64,000 nt of DNA, taken from Capitella teleta. Taxonomy: Eukaryota > Annelida > Polychaeta > Capitellidae. The notes beneath the pieces are model-generated. The model made no database searches, was not told the DNA's origin, and worked only from the letters and a program-made list of their open reading frames with translations. Below are positions 1 to 12,900 of the stretch, piece by piece. Both the position numbers and the translations under genes were made by a program. Where the stretch lies: the NCBI GenBank assembly GCA_000328365.1, contig KB292506.1:595718-659717 (forward strand), read 5' to 3'. Each line of letters starts with the position of its first letter. The first letter of the stretch is position 1.

Positions 1-2887
1 TGGAGTTTTGCTGGTGTGCAAACAGGCTGCTTTCCAAGAAACGTGCAGTCGATACTTCTGCCCAAAACAAAAACTATCGCCGCGTGAAAAATACTGGAAG
101 CTACCCCCAAACCCTAAACCCTAAACCCCAAACAGATCATGAAGACATGATCAAACGACGATATCGTAAAGATGGCTCACATGCCAGGTGAAAAGCACAC
201 CAGTCTGTCATCAAATTATCTACTCACGCCCATATGTCCTGGGGTCTCTGTAATTGGTTAGATTTTATCCTGAAAAGTTACGAAACAGTAAGACAATTAA
301 TTGTCTTCGAACTAAACAGCTCCACATAACTCCCTCCTTATTTGTGTTCAATCATATGGGATAAGATGATTCAAACCAGGGAAAATACTGACATAAAGTA
401 GAATATCATTGCACTCAACAATTTTTAGAGCATGTAGAACATCACAAGAGAATCGTGCAATGTCATAAGACATCCACAGCATGGTCAATATCGTACGAAG
501 AGCGTTCATAATTGTGTGCGATTATGATACCGCTCATTGTCAATTCAACGAATTGCCCTCGAAAATGATTTTAAAAATGACTTCAGGCCGAATTTCAACA
601 CCACACGTTAACACTCTTGAAATGATAATCTGGTTGCGCTGCACACAAGAGACCTATACACCAATCTCACCGTTGAATATTTACCTTTGATGAAGCCTGG
701 ACAAACCATCACCATCCAGAAAACATAGAATAATAAATGATTTCTAAAATTGTTGCTGAACTTTTCCCCATTACCCAAATGGAGTTTAATTAGTTACACA
801 CACCACCAATAATACCATAAAGTTATTTAAGTTATTTAAGGCTAAGTTATTTAAAGACAGGATATACAATCTTCATTTATTTCCACACGCACAACAGAAA
901 ATTAAGTAAACATTCAGATCTACATGCACATGCAATTGCACAGTGCTGTCACGCCACGACATATTGATCGACAAAATTCAATTCAGCTGCGATGGATGCT
1001 GTGTCTTAGTGTGCATGTGATTTGCCACCAAATTCAAACTATTGATTTATTATATTCAGCTTACATCTAAGATGGAGTGCTCGTATCCAATATTATTGAC
1101 CTTGGGTGAGTCACAAACACGATTTAATTTAATATCCATTAATTATCCGCTTCAAAAGGCATAGGATTATCCCTCAAAAAAATGTATATTACTTCCAACT
1201 ATGTTTCGTTACCCAAAACTAGAGGAGGAATCGGTATTGTTAGTTTTATTGTCTATCACTTTTCAGTTGGCGATCACATCGGAGTTCGACAGATCAACCA
1301 GACTAGAAATAAGGAGAACGTTTTTATGTGTTAATTGCTAAAATTTATGAACGACCCTGGTGTGTGTTCACTAAACACATTGTCTAAAAACTGTCCAAAT
1401 TGGTTTAGATATTCATCTCGCTAAATAGTTATTCGCATCAACATTTTCCATGTGTATCTCTCAATTTATGATGAACATGTAACCCTTAACTCACGGGTAA
1501 GATCTCTTATGAAGAAAACAAACCAGTGTTGGAATAGCCATGAAACACATTTGGTGTCTGGCACTGCCTTCACGTAATCAAGGAGGGGGAAAATCCATCC
1601 CCGTGGACCTTTTTCAGAGCTTTATCTGGAAAGTCAGCCATTAATCTTTGGTTGGTTCAAGATTGCATGGCGAGGGGATGATATTAAACGACTTTCTACA
1701 CGAGACATCGCCATGTTCGGACGATGTGTGGCTTGATGGTGCTCCATAAACAGGAAAGCAAAACCCATGGCAGCAAACACGAAGGTTCAGAGTTTATGGT
1801 TCAATACTTCAATGGCTGGTTCAAATGTTCAAAAGGGATGAATGTAAGCCGTGAATCTAATTCAAGCAATTGTCCACGATGTCATTACGGTGACTTGACG
1901 AAGGTAATACCGAATGTTTATAGGCATAGAATAATGGTTTTCAAGCAAATGAAACAAGTGTTTTGATTTTCAATAAGGTTAAATTTACTCCATAAGGGGA
2001 GCCGATATTGAACAGAGGTTTCTTTAAATAGCCCACATGGTTTACTATGGCTGCTTAAAATTGCAGTAATGTGAATGATTTTTGTACTAGACTGATTAGT
2101 GTTTAGTGATTAGGGTAATTTATAAGTGCACTAGTGTACGTTGTTTACTCAAGTTTGACCTTGGTGGACGTCGTCTTTACCGTCACGGTGGCTGCAAACG
2201 GGCCTATGATCATTGGGGACTATGCTACATGCATTTTACGTCATAGAGACTAACATTACGGGTCTACACTCACATTTTCGGAGCCTAAGAATACATTGGA
2301 GGGTCAGAAATGCAATAACCCAACTTTGAGGTGCAAAAACCGGTATATGGCCCCAATAACCAAGTAAGATTGCAATCCAACGTCTCGAGTCAAGTTCCTT
2401 ACTATCACATTGCAGTAGATGCAATTCCATAACAATAGTTTCACACAGTTGTGACTGTACCCGCTCATTGTACCAATTTTAAGTAAATATCACTCAAATA
2501 AATAACTGCATGCCAACATGTTAATATAAATATTAAATTAATTGATTGAAATAACAAGGTGAAGATAGTAAAATTTAAAATTTTTACTATTGAACAGAAC
2601 AGACAAAACCCATACATAAATTGTGTATAAAGCATAACAAGAGAAAAAAACGAATACACCGATAGAATGGCCATTAAAAAGAGTAGAATTTTCATAGTGC
2701 TATTACGGGAAACCAAAGCCCATTAAAAGCAGAAGCGGAAACCAGCGACCACCAATCCTACAATCAAACCTCAGACATGAAAACATAACTATCAAACTTA
2801 TTCCAGCAAAAAATTAGATCATATTTCTCATGATACTTTTCTGTTATGAGCATTGGGCATGGCTAAATAACAATAACACAGACCATT
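1..2887. other. AT-rich intergenic DNA, no gene recognised
   Basis: I see no convincing coding exon here. The open frames are short, have no recognisable domain and lack matching splice sites. A stretch near 103-133 holds two and a half CCCTAAA-like units, too few to call a telomeric array. The right edge adjoins the last exon of the minus-strand CAP-Gly gene and may include its 3' untranslated region, though I found no clear AATAAA on that strand. Confidence 0.5.
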
Positions 2888-3842
2888 CTACAAATGGTTC
2901 CATGTGTTGTAGTAAACAGATTCCCTCGCAGTATTAACCGTCATGTCTCGCGGAAGATGATCTCTATCCCATCCACTCATGACCCGCTTCTTCTGTACAG
3001 CGTGTGGCATGTGTGTCTTTGGTATTGAAGGGCTAGTGATGAACTGGTTGTATTCCACGTCGTACTCAACGTGAATGGGGCTCGATTGATACGCGAAGCA
3101 TTTTGACCTCTGCAGCTGCTGTTTCCTGAGTGTGGCTGCCTGAATGGAATTGGACACCATGTGGGTGAGTGGAAAGTGCGGCCGATCGGAGAGCACTGGA
3201 AACGTAACAGTTGAAATTCAGATAGCGTATACCTCAGATAGTGAGTGTAGTGAGTGCCTGCAGAATTGTGAACTGACTTCTAAAAATTTAGGCAAATCAC
3301 TGACCATCGGGTTGATTTGCGCTATGAGATGCGTTAACATCTTGTGTAGTTACGGAGACATTTCCTAAAACAAGAACGACATAGCCATGGTATATTTGAT
3401 AGGGTAGCGTAGAGGTGAGATAACCTTTTGACGAGAAAAGAGATTCATCAACAACTGTGGGAGAAGATCTGTAACTGTTGTATAAACTGCAAATTAAATG
3501 TATTGATATAATGAAAACAAAATAATAAGCATCGGGCGTACCATCTCTTCATCTTAACAAATCTTATTTTAGCAGAAGGGGTGAATATGCCATGACCAGC
3601 AGGGCACTTGAAATATCGACGTCCATTCATCATGCCATCATGCTTACCGGCTGCAAAATAATGTCTCAACTCAAATATGAGATGGAGGACTACTACAAAC
3701 CCTTGAGATCAAGCTCCACTCCAACCCATTCTCCAGGGATGCTGTTGAGAAAACCTTTGAAGCGTACGTTTCCCAAGAAGACGCGTCCACCTCTTAGCAC
3801 TTCCACACGCTGCCCGATGGCAATGTTGTCAAATAGAACCAT
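2888..3842 (-). CDS. small CAP-Gly domain protein, five coding exons
   Basis: The exons read 3842-3701, 3650-3542, 3474-3425, 3364-3305 and 3195-2888 on the minus strand. All four introns are GT-AG and 51-109 bp long, and the phases agree at each junction. The product is about 222 residues. Residues about 5-80 form a CAP-Gly domain: the hydrophobic IGQRVEVLRGG start, GEWVGVELD, and the diagnostic GKHDGMMNGRRYFKC and HGIFTPSAKI stretches. CAP-Gly domains bind the C-terminal EEY/F tails of tubulin and EB proteins, so a microtubule role is likely. The remaining ~140 residues, rich in Ser, Thr, His and Tyr and ending near SGWDRDHLPRD, match no family I recognise. The Met is the first one after a splice acceptor at 3851-3852, so an untranslated or coding exon may lie upstream. 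It is much shorter than CLIP or dynactin p150 proteins. Confidence 0.78.
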
Positions 3843-4016
3843 GTTCCGATCTTGTAAGAAATAAGAAAAATGTCAGTAAAGCTCTTGAAAGTGACTTCGT
3901 GTTTTGACAATTGTGACCCCTACTACAAAATCTGTGATAAATCACATATTGTTCAACGCTCTGGATATTCGAAAAGAAAAACAGATCTAGTTTGAGATTT
4001 TTGCAAAATGTGTCTA

Positions 4017-5090
4017 CGAGGGAGGGCCTAGAAGTAATAAGAGCCTCAGGTATTTCGCGTTGTAATTAAACTTTGATTTTTATTTATTATTCAACATAGG
4101 CATTCTTAAGCAAAATACATTTCTCCATGCATTTTCCAACGCTTCAATGCCATGCCAGAAGAACTCTTCGTTTTGATCCTGAAAATACGACTCAGCAGCC
4201 ATAATCAGTTCATTGTTGCTTGCAAAATGACGTCCTCCGATAGTATTTTTCAGATTCCGCATGGTTTGTAGTCTCTCGGGGTCAGGTCTAGAGGTTAAAG
4301 TAAGTGAGAAAGAATTTCAAAGCCACACTTCCTGCCCCTGGCCACCGCAATGTGACTGTTGTGCGAAGGCGAGTTGTTCTGCTGAAGGCGCTGATCCCTT
4401 GCAAGTTTCTCCCATGATCGCTACACAAACTTGTTTAGTAGCTTGGCATAGTATGCACCTTTGATGGTTGTTCATTTCTCCAAATAGTCAACGTGAATCA
4501 TTCCTTTGGAATCCCAGAACAATGGTATCGTGACTTCGTGATCGTTCTTGATACCTTGACGTTTTGAGGGGGTGGAAATCCATGATGCCGCCACTCCGTG
4601 GACTCTCGCTTGCTTTCAGAATTATAGTGGAAAATCGATGTCTCGTTGCATATAGTCTTTCATAAAAGTCGCGACGTCCCTGTCTGCCGCGGGTCAGAAG
4701 TTGGTCGGATGTGTGGAGACTGTGGACTCCGGCCACCTTTCGAGATTCTATCAACATCTTCAAAAACAACCGAGCAGATAACTTTTGCATTTTCTGATCA
4801 TCACGAATGATTCGCTGCCCAGTCCTTATTGATAGCCCAGTCAGATCACACAGTTCAATTAGCGAGATCCGTCTGTTTTCTAAGATCAATAACTCGAGTT
4901 TTGCTGCTTGGGAAGTGGTATTGACTGTCACAGGCCGTCCAACATGGTGGCCATCTTCAAGGTCCTTTCTTCTTGGTTAAATGGCCATGCAACACCCAAC
5001 ATTTGGTCATTGCATCAGTTGGAGCTTGTCTTCCATAAACTTCTCTCAGATTTTGGACGATGTCAAAAATATCGACCACCAAGTACGTAA
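4017..5090 (-). mobile_element. degenerate mariner-family DNA transposon, copy 1
   Basis: Read on the minus strand, this stretch carries decayed mariner transposase. It has a helix-turn-helix-like part with REVYGRQAPTD near 5070-5040, a middle section at 4931-4488, and the typical C-terminal block (LKNTIGGRHFAS, then EFFWHGIEALENAW) at 4262-4080. Several frame breaks and stops interrupt it, so it is dead. The left edge, with GGGCCTAGAAGTAAT after a TA at 4015-4016, matches the end of the copy at 23785-25709, which shows it is a terminal inverted repeat. The right end could not be placed, and 5090 is only where transposase similarity fades. Confidence 0.75.
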
Positions 5091-5349
5091 TTAATTACCA
5101 CTTGGACTTCGACCGAATTCAATTGCAATTAGCAGAAATTGAATGAGTTCTTCACTTTAATTCACGGCTGGTCGCGTTTATGCGTTAAATATTCTGCAAA
5201 TTTATGACCTGTCAAGAGGACCTCCTCATGACATGTACTGAATAAAGTTTTCTATTGAAAAAAAAAAAGAACAAAAGCTGTGTGTGATCTTCTCTATGAT
5301 GCGCCTTTAACAAAAGTGAAGCCTGCTCGTGGAATCGAGTAAATCAACA

Positions 5350-6245
5350 TGGATTGCTGGGCATTGGTCATCTTACACAGGGTCAGGATTCTTCACTGTG
5401 GGGCGGGTGGCAATTTTTTTTTTTTTTTTTTTTTTTTTTCGTACGAACTTTTCACAAAAGTGACGTCACCAGCAGCCAATCAGAGAGGGCCTACTATCAG
5501 CCAATCAAATTCCATGTTACATTTCTCAATGGCGCCATGATTTAAAACTGTCTGTTGCATGGATACAACCAAGCTCTTGAAAAAAAACACATTCGGTAAT
5601 ATAAATGTTGTTTCATAAACCAGTTTCACAAACCAGTGTTAATTCTTTCTTTCTTTCTTTCTCTGGATTTTGGATTATCATGGATATTTATAATTATTGC
5701 ACGTACTGCATACAGTATTAGTAAGTTGGATTAAAATTTACATTTACATTATTACATTTTCATACATTATTCGTATATACTGTAATTATTCAGCATAGTA
5801 CTACAAACTGATTTATAATCATCTTGATTTCGAAAAAAAATAAAGAATCAGTCAAATATATAAAACAAGACAAGTAATTATTTTTGAAGAGCATCATAAA
5901 AAGATGAGAAAATTGATCTGGTTAAATTTAAAACCTAGAATTAAGACAACCATCACTGATAGCAAAAACAGCATTGAAAAACACTGATATATCGTCACTT
6001 GCGCTTCACAAGCTATTGCAGCCACGTGAGATTTGTTTACAAACAAAACATCGATGCGCTCATTGGGCAAAATCCATCCCGCATCTGATTGGCTGCTGGT
6101 GACGTCATTTTTGTGAGAAGTTCGAACGAAAAAAAATATTGCAGGTGGGTGGTCGTCTAATACAGGGTGCTTAAGATTGTAAACACGTCAGATCGAACTA
6201 AAGTGGCCGTCTTATACAGATGGTCGTTAACACAGGTTTTACTGC
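5350..6245. mobile_element. foldback (inverted-repeat) DNA element
   Basis: The two ends are inverted copies of each other. The left arm at about 5410-5490 has the T run, then TGACGTCACCAGCAGCCAAT. The right arm at about 6072-6150 reads as its reverse complement. Outward of this, the right arm ends near CACAGGTTTTACTG; its reverse complement (CAGTAAAACCTGTGTTAACG) looks like a DNA transposon terminus. There is no open frame inside, so this is a non-autonomous element. The left outer boundary is uncertain and the family is not assigned. A CTTTCTTT repeat lies inside at about 5645. Confidence 0.6.
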
Positions 6246-6719
6246 ATGCGTTATTTGATATTTATCTGTGACATACATTTACTGAATTATTTTGAAATAT
6301 ATCATTTTTAAGCAAATCCACCATTTCCGTTATACCCCAACATGGATCTGTGGACCAATCAGATGCTCTCGTTGCAGATCAAACCTTCCATAACATCGGT
6401 GAAAGCGTACGTACGTTAACGGTGCTAATTGACCCACCCCCCAGACATAATTAGCTATAATTATACGGTACAATAGGTTCAAGGGTTTGCTATGAGGAAA
6501 ATGTAAAGAAAATATTACTAGTATAACAAAAGTGGTTGCAACACTAGTAGAAGGTCAGATGGAAATTTAAATAATTAAGTGCATGCTCACTTAAGGCGTG
6601 AATGATCCATATGGAAGTGAGGATAATAGGGGAGTTCTGGGAGGATTGGAGGAAGTATATAGGGGAAGTTGTAAAGAATATGGGCGTCTGGTATACCTAG
6701 TGGATGAGTTGGGAAAGGT

Positions 6720-7440
6720 GACATGTGATCTAATGAGATTTGACACCCTCATCATCGGACCACAGACGGTACGGCCAAAGCCAATGTACTTAACGATTTC
6801 TTTATTTCAGTATGCGGAAAGGAAACCAACTCTGAGCATTCTCTTCCAAACAGTTTCACCCCAACAAATTTCTTGAACGACATGCATATGACGCCAGCCA
6901 AAGTCCGCTCAAAACTTAACAAGCTCAAAGCCAACAAAGTATCAAGTCTAAACAACATCAACGTTAGTGTCCTGAGGCAATGCCCAAATTTTGACGCCCC
7001 ATTTAATACAGGTCTGTTCAACCTCTCCATCCTAAATAGCTCTATCCCTGAAGACTGAAAGGACGCCAATGCGGGTTATCTCCACAAGAAAGGTCCCAAA
7101 ATCAATGCTAACAACAACAGGCCATGTCTACCTCACCTTCCAAGTTGTCAAAATTCTAGAAAAAAAAATTCAGGACAAATAGTACAAACTTTGAAAGCTA
7201 ACTCAAACATCAATAGAGACCAACATGGGTTTAAAAAGCACCTCCTGCCTAGTCCAGCTACTGGAATCTCTAAGCGACTGGACAAAAGATTTAGATAACA
7301 GGATTGCAACTGATATAATTTACCTAGAATTTACAGAAGCATATGACTCCATTCCCCACAAGAGCCTCATTCATAAAGTTAGGCAATCCAAGGTACGAGT
7401 GAGAGCGCGACTCTGGATTTAGGATTTCCCAGTTCCCAGC
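6720..7440 (+). pseudogene. LINE reverse transcriptase fragment, broken
   Basis: Translations here show the N-terminal half of a non-LTR retrotransposon reverse transcriptase. NDMHMTPAKVRSKLNKLKANK and NRPCLPHLP correspond to the usual PxKAxGPDGI and NYRPISL region. Further on, DQHGFKK, SCLVQLLESLSDWTKDLD and IIYLEFTEAYDSIPHKSL match QHGFRxGRSC...D..KAFDxVxH. Two or more frame changes and stops (for example after NSSIPED and after RARLWI) interrupt it. The catalytic YADD block and both element ends are missing. It resembles the Jockey/CR1-type LINEs common in invertebrates, but I cannot fix the clade. Confidence 0.75.
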
Positions 7441-8182
7441 GTGTACCTCAGGGGAGCTAACATACTGGGTCCAATCTTGATTTTAATAGTATCTCCTTAA
7501 TTTTTAGCCTTTGCTAATGGTTGTCAATCAAACATTCTCTTACTAATTGACAAAGGGGTGTATTTAACATATGAAAAGTAGTGGCATTTGTTAGCTAAGG
7601 TGGAATGCTTCAAAGGTAATGAAAAAAACTAACAAAGCGGCTCTGATACACAGAGACCAGCAATTCCAACACATATGTCAACTGACATGAGTCAGTGGGG
7701 TGTGTTTACACCTTCCTTTCAACTGTGTGTGTGTCAAAAGAGTTCATTGCATTATACTGGATGTGATGAATTCAAGTGTTGTGGGCCAATGGGTGACAGT
7801 TTTAAAGTATGTGCAAGCAGTAGAATTTACAGACAAGCATTTTAGCTATAATGCACCCAAAATTTCATACATAAGTCAATAAATGTTTTCATTCAATAAA
7901 TATTGTTTCTGCTTCGCTTTCATCTAATTTTAGGAGATAAGCATTAATTAGTGCAACAATCCTAACAATTAACAGCACTTGCAAACATTATAAAATAGTT
8001 CACCAATGCAAGAGCAATGCCTCAATTATTTATGCCTATTCATAGTCCGGGGTCCTGTGGGCCGCCAAAAGCGATATAACTTCGCCGAATATTATATAGG
8101 TGCTTTTGTTTCGTTGAAATAAATCACGCAGAGCAACAAATGTTGACGAAATTAGAATTAATTGAATTAATTTATAGCAATA
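7441..8182. other. AT-rich intergenic DNA, nothing recognised
   Basis: No exon, repeat terminus or RNA gene could be supported between the LINE fragment and the MITE that follows. Confidence 0.4.
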
Positions 8183-8907
8183 TACAGAGTGGGCCAAAAC
8201 TAGTCTATCAACTCCGTGTTAAAGATCTCAATGCTTTTTAATGGCGCTACACATTTCTGCAAAAGTGTTGCAAACAGATGACCTTGTAACAACCAGGCTA
8301 ATATAACAAAATTAAATACTTGGTATGGTTCATTTAACATGCTGCTATTCCTATAATGTATATTCTACGTACATTCATCAACATTTACCTATTTATCTCA
8401 TTTAATATATAGAGTTTACTCATTATTCCGAGATATTTCCGCTGTTGGTGGCAATCAGGGCCCTGGACCTTGAATGAGCTTCATTTTAATGCATAAATAA
8501 GGCAATGCTCTCAAACCATTTTTTTGTTTGAGAGTGCTATATATGGTTGTGAGAGCTAGTACATAGCACTATTAATGTTTTTTCTAAAAAAAATCCAAAC
8601 AAAGCAGCTAGGAGAGTTTGTATTGAAGCGCCATTCAAGAGATGACATTTCTTAATGCTTGTTCGGGGGCTCATCTAAATAGGCTCACAATATAATCTCT
8701 TCGAGTTCATGCATCACTCACATATAGATGTTCTTCCCTCATTCAAAATATACTTTTTATTTGATTTCTTGGCCTAAATGGGCGCAGAATAACATCTTGT
8801 TAATCAATACCAGGTAGTTATTCCTTTAAATAATTAAAACATTTTAGCCAATTTTAGAGCTTTGTTTTTAACAAGGAGTAGATAGACTACTTTTGGCCCA
8901 CTCTGTA
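8183..8907. mobile_element. TA-flanked MITE, copy A (short form)
   Basis: The element begins TACAGAGTGGGCC and ends as the inverted GGCCCACTCTGTA, with TA next to each end, as in Tc1/mariner-type insertions. The inverted repeat runs for roughly 40 bases, through ...ACTCCGTGTTAAAGATCTC on the left. At 725 bp with no coding capacity it is non-autonomous. The same ends occur at 24354, 34191-34891 and 55975-57001. Copies A and B share an internal organisation that is about 300 bp shorter than copy D. Confidence 0.85.
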
Positions 8908-8989
8908 TATACTAGCATGGAATGTTAGATTGCTTAGACAACCCTTGCAAAGTTGTTTTTTTTTTCTTACCTCTTCGTGATTGTTACAC

Positions 8990-9092
8990 TGGGGCCTGTT
9001 TTGTTTCACTTTCTCGAAAAGTGTAGAGCCATTGAAAAGCATTGAAATCGTAGGCATGGAGTAGCTAGATTACTTTTGGCCCACTCATTATA
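8990..9092. mobile_element. inverted end fragment of the same MITE family
   Basis: Read in reverse, this stretch matches the first ~100 bases of the MITE family: the GGGCCAAAAGTAAT end, ACTCCATG, then ATCTCAATGCTTTTCAATGG and the ACTTTTCGAGAAAGTG segment. It lies just beyond copy A in the opposite orientation and has no partner end. It is either a rearranged or a severely truncated copy. Confidence 0.7.
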
Positions 9093-9697
9093 ATAATGAA
9101 AGTCACTATAAATATGCACTTGCTTCAATTACACAAATTAACATAATTATGGTACAAATCAGCTCCAATATGATACGGTGCAAAGCCCCATATCTCACCA
9201 GGGGCGGTATTAAGCATAGAAATGGTATTACGGATAATTACCAAAAAATAATTTACCAATGTTTTGGTTGGATACCGGGTTTGACTATCAGCAAATTCAC
9301 AAACCGTTGAGTCGTAACGAAATCATCGCAGCCAAGATTCATTATGCTTTACAATTATTATTTCCTTTCTTCTTTTTATGCAATGAAAATTTTATGATTT
9401 CACAATGATCGTAGATTTATGAACGATGATTGCTGCGACATGGTCAGAACATTGTGAATTATTGTCTAATTAATTATTAATGTTTATTAATGTTTATTTC
9501 CAGTGTTTAAGTTTTCGATTGTGAAATGTGAATAATACGATACATGTATGAGGGTAATACTACATAGCTCTCTGTATATAACTCAAAATCAGAGTACACG
9601 CGTACTCGACCAGAGCAATTAGAACCAGAGCAGCTCCATGACGTCATTGTCTAGTTCGCAGTTGAATGGAAAACCTTTTCTTGAATAGGTGAAGGTA
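9093..9697. other. intergenic DNA before the LTR element
   Basis: AT-rich sequence without recognisable coding or repeat structure, ending at the 5' LTR of the BEL/Pao relic. Confidence 0.4.
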
Positions 9698-9900
9698 TGT
9701 TTTACATACGAGTCCGCGACTCCTGGCGCCACCGCCGGCCGCGACAAGAGCGCCACCACTGTACGAAGACGAGGAAACAGCAGACGAAGATCAAAGACCG
9801 CAGTGGAAGCATCACGCTACACATGCAACTCGTCCGAATTGTTACAAGTCTGAAAACTCCTCCCATTGGTGAGTAACCACCCATTGCCAATTTCACTACA
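9698..9900 (+). repeat. 5' LTR of the BEL/Pao relic
   Basis: This is a direct repeat of 16105-16305. It shares long blocks such as GACAAGAGCGCCACCACTGT and CCCATTGCCAATTTCACTAC, with scattered differences. The TG and CA ends are typical of LTRs. Confidence 0.8.
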
Positions 9901-12900
9901 TTTTGTGTCAGACAGTGTTTGCGAAACCCGCCTAGTGGGAGGTTATTATTTTTATTTTTTTTTTTGCATGTGATTTTGTTCTTGTTGTGTCGTCTGCTAC
10001 GGCGAATGCTCATAATCAGTGTGGGTAATATCCACTGTCAGTGAATTTGCCTAAGACATACGCTCAAGTTCCTAGTTTTGTAATTGTAGTATTGTGTTCA
10101 TTGTGGTCCAAACTCAGTTTTCTTTGTCAATTCGGCTGCACATCTGGTGGTTGGGCGAGATTTCTTGAGTGTTTGTGAAGGCGTTTTTGCTAAGTACAAA
10201 ATTCGTCTGCTCCAGCAGTAGATTTGCAGTGATATACAAGTTGCAATTGTAGAATTTTTTTTTTTTTTTTCTCCTTGGCACAAATTCGTTTTTGCATACT
10301 GTAGCCATTAGAGCGCGAATCATAGCGCACCTTCCAGTAGTTCCCCTGCGTCCCGTTAGGTTGCGCGATGCAGTTCCGGTGTTTTATCTTTCGTGAAAAT
10401 TAAAGATTGAGTTATATTTTTATTTTTTTTATTTACTTGTTCATGCACTGCCCGGAAAAGGTAAGAAACCACATATTCTACAAACCCTCAATGATTAATT
10501 TCCCTTTCTGTTTTTTTTAGATTTACGGTGTTCAATAAACATTAGTTGTTCCCCAAGGGCTCTTCGTTGCATGAATATAAGTACAGTAAATCCTTTGGGC
10601 CTCAAGTTTGGCTGAAGACCAGGTGAAGACGTTCAGTGTGCCATGGCCGAGGGGGATATTCGCCTCCGTAGATTGACGAAGCAAGGTCGGGAATACGAGG
10701 CGGAGGTGTGCCTCTCAAGATTCAAGCGGGCGTACACCGCTTGGAAGGAAACTGCTCGTTCCACTCGCTCCCGTTTGAAGGAGCAAACCAACAATGACGT
10801 GTTGGAGGACAACAAGTTCCGGCTGCACGTTGGTGCAGAATCCCACTTCATGGACTGATGTGGCTGTGCCACATTCTGATTTGTGTCATGTGACATCAAA
10901 TATTCCAAGTAATATTGAGGTGGCTGTGTCCACCAACCATGTTTACTCACCTGCCAATATCTGCCATGTCTCTACCAAACTGTCCCCCCATGCTCCAGAG
11001 TTCACAGCTCCCAACAAAACACTTGGTAAGTGGTGCCCAGCATGTGGCACAAAACTCAGTGTTAATTCACTCTTTTGCTCCAATTGTGGTGAGAGACAGA
11101 GTCCTTCGGCACTAGACGTTTCTGCCGTCGTAGATTCATTAGAGATGCCTTGTCCTGAACTCCCTTCCTTCGATGGTAACCCAATTCACTATATGGAACT
11201 TATGTCAGCATTTGAGAGCATGGTGAATAGCAGAAGGGTAGGAGCAGCTAAGAAGTTGCAGATGTTGTTCCATGCTGTTGGTGAGCCTGTAAAGGTAGCT
11301 GTGAGACCATATTTGGCGTACCCCGCAGAAGAAGGTCTTAGGGAGGCACTGAACTGTCTGACGTCACGCTATGGCGATTCTCACAAGGTGGCCAAGGCGC
11401 ACTTTGATTCACTACTGAGTGGACCACAGATCACAAACTCAAATTCACAGCAGCTCTGTATCTTCAGTGATAAGACCAAGGGTTGTTTCTTAACCTTGAA
11501 GGCTCTCAATAAGCTGAGCGAGGTTGACTCAAGAAACACTATGGTGAAGTTGACCAGTAAGTTACCCACATTTGCGCAAAACTGGTGGCGCAAGGTTTGT
11601 CTCTTTCCTGGAAAGGATCTCTGGAGAAGCCAATGATCAACCAGAAGCCAATGAAACCAGAATCTGCTTTCTGGTCCAGAACTTATCAACTCGCTCGTGG
11701 GAGTTCTCTGTCGTTTCCAAACAGAAACTGTTGCATTAGTTTGCGACATAGAGCAAAATGTTTTATCAGTTTGCTGTTCCGGTTGAACAGCGTGACGTGT
11801 TTTGCTTTTTTTGGTGGGAGAAGGGTGATTTGAACACCAAGCCCAAGGAGTTCAGGATGACAGTCCATCTGTTTGGGGCGTTCTCCTCCCCAGGATGTTG
11901 CAATTTCGGACTCAAACACCAAGCTGAACTCTCCAAGGAGGAATATCCCTTGGCTTCACGATTTGTCATTCGCAACTTTCATGTTGATGATGGGCTTGTA
12001 AGTGTTGCAACCATTGATGAAGCCGTTGCCCTTGCACGACAAGCCCAGGATCTTTGTGTTCAAGGTGGAATTCGTTTGCACAAATTCAATTCCAATTTTC
12101 CAGAAGTGCTGATGAAGTTGGACCCAGATGATATCGTCGCTTCAAAGGACCTGGTGAATCTGGATACACGAGAGGTGCAAGAGCGTGCTCTAAGTGTTCG
12201 TTGGAATGTTGATCAAGATACCTTTGGCTTTGTTGTGTCTGAACGTGAACAACCAGATACGAGACGCGGTATACTCTCGACCGCCGCCTCTCTTTTTGAT
12301 CCCCTCGGATTTGTGTCGCCATTCAGTCTTAAAGGAAAATTGGTGTTGCAGAGCTTGTGCTCACAGAAGTTGTCGTGGGATGATGCCATTCCTCCTGAGG
12401 ATCAGGTAAGGTGGGAGGATTGGAAGATAGGGTTGCAGGAACTTCAAGATGTTGAGTTGCCTCGGTGTTACGATCCAAACGATTTTGGTGAAGCTGTGAG
12501 AATCGAAATGCATCACTTTGCTGATGCAAGTTCTGTTGGTTACGGCGCTTGCTCATACCTTCGTCTTGTAAATGCTCAGGGTTGTGTCTACTGTTGTCTC
12601 GTTTTGGGGAAAGCCAGAGTAGCTCCGACAAAACTGAGAAGTATCCCAAAACTCAAACTCACTGCTGCTGTGGTTGCCTCTCGTCCCGCTCTTCGTTTGA
12701 GGGAGGAGCTGGACATCAGTGTCGAGAATGAGTATTTTTGGTCTGATTCACGCATCACTTTGAGCTATATTGCCAATGATTTCAAGAAGTTCCATGTCTT
12801 TGTGGCAAACATGATTCGAACCATCAGAGCAAACAGCAACCCAGACCAGTGGTTCCATGTGGAATCACATCAGAACCCTGCTGATTGCGCCTCCAGGGGG

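Noticed and set aside
103-133. CCCTAAA-like units suggesting an interstitial telomere
   Set aside because: Only about two and a half units, imperfect, and of the plant-type heptamer rather than the animal TTAGGG hexamer. Chance is enough to explain it.
1724-1966. 80-codon open frame with two CxxC-like cysteines
   Set aside because: Only one CPRC pair is present, there are no splice partners or homology that I recognise, and it lies in repeat-poor AT-rich DNA where such frames arise by chance.
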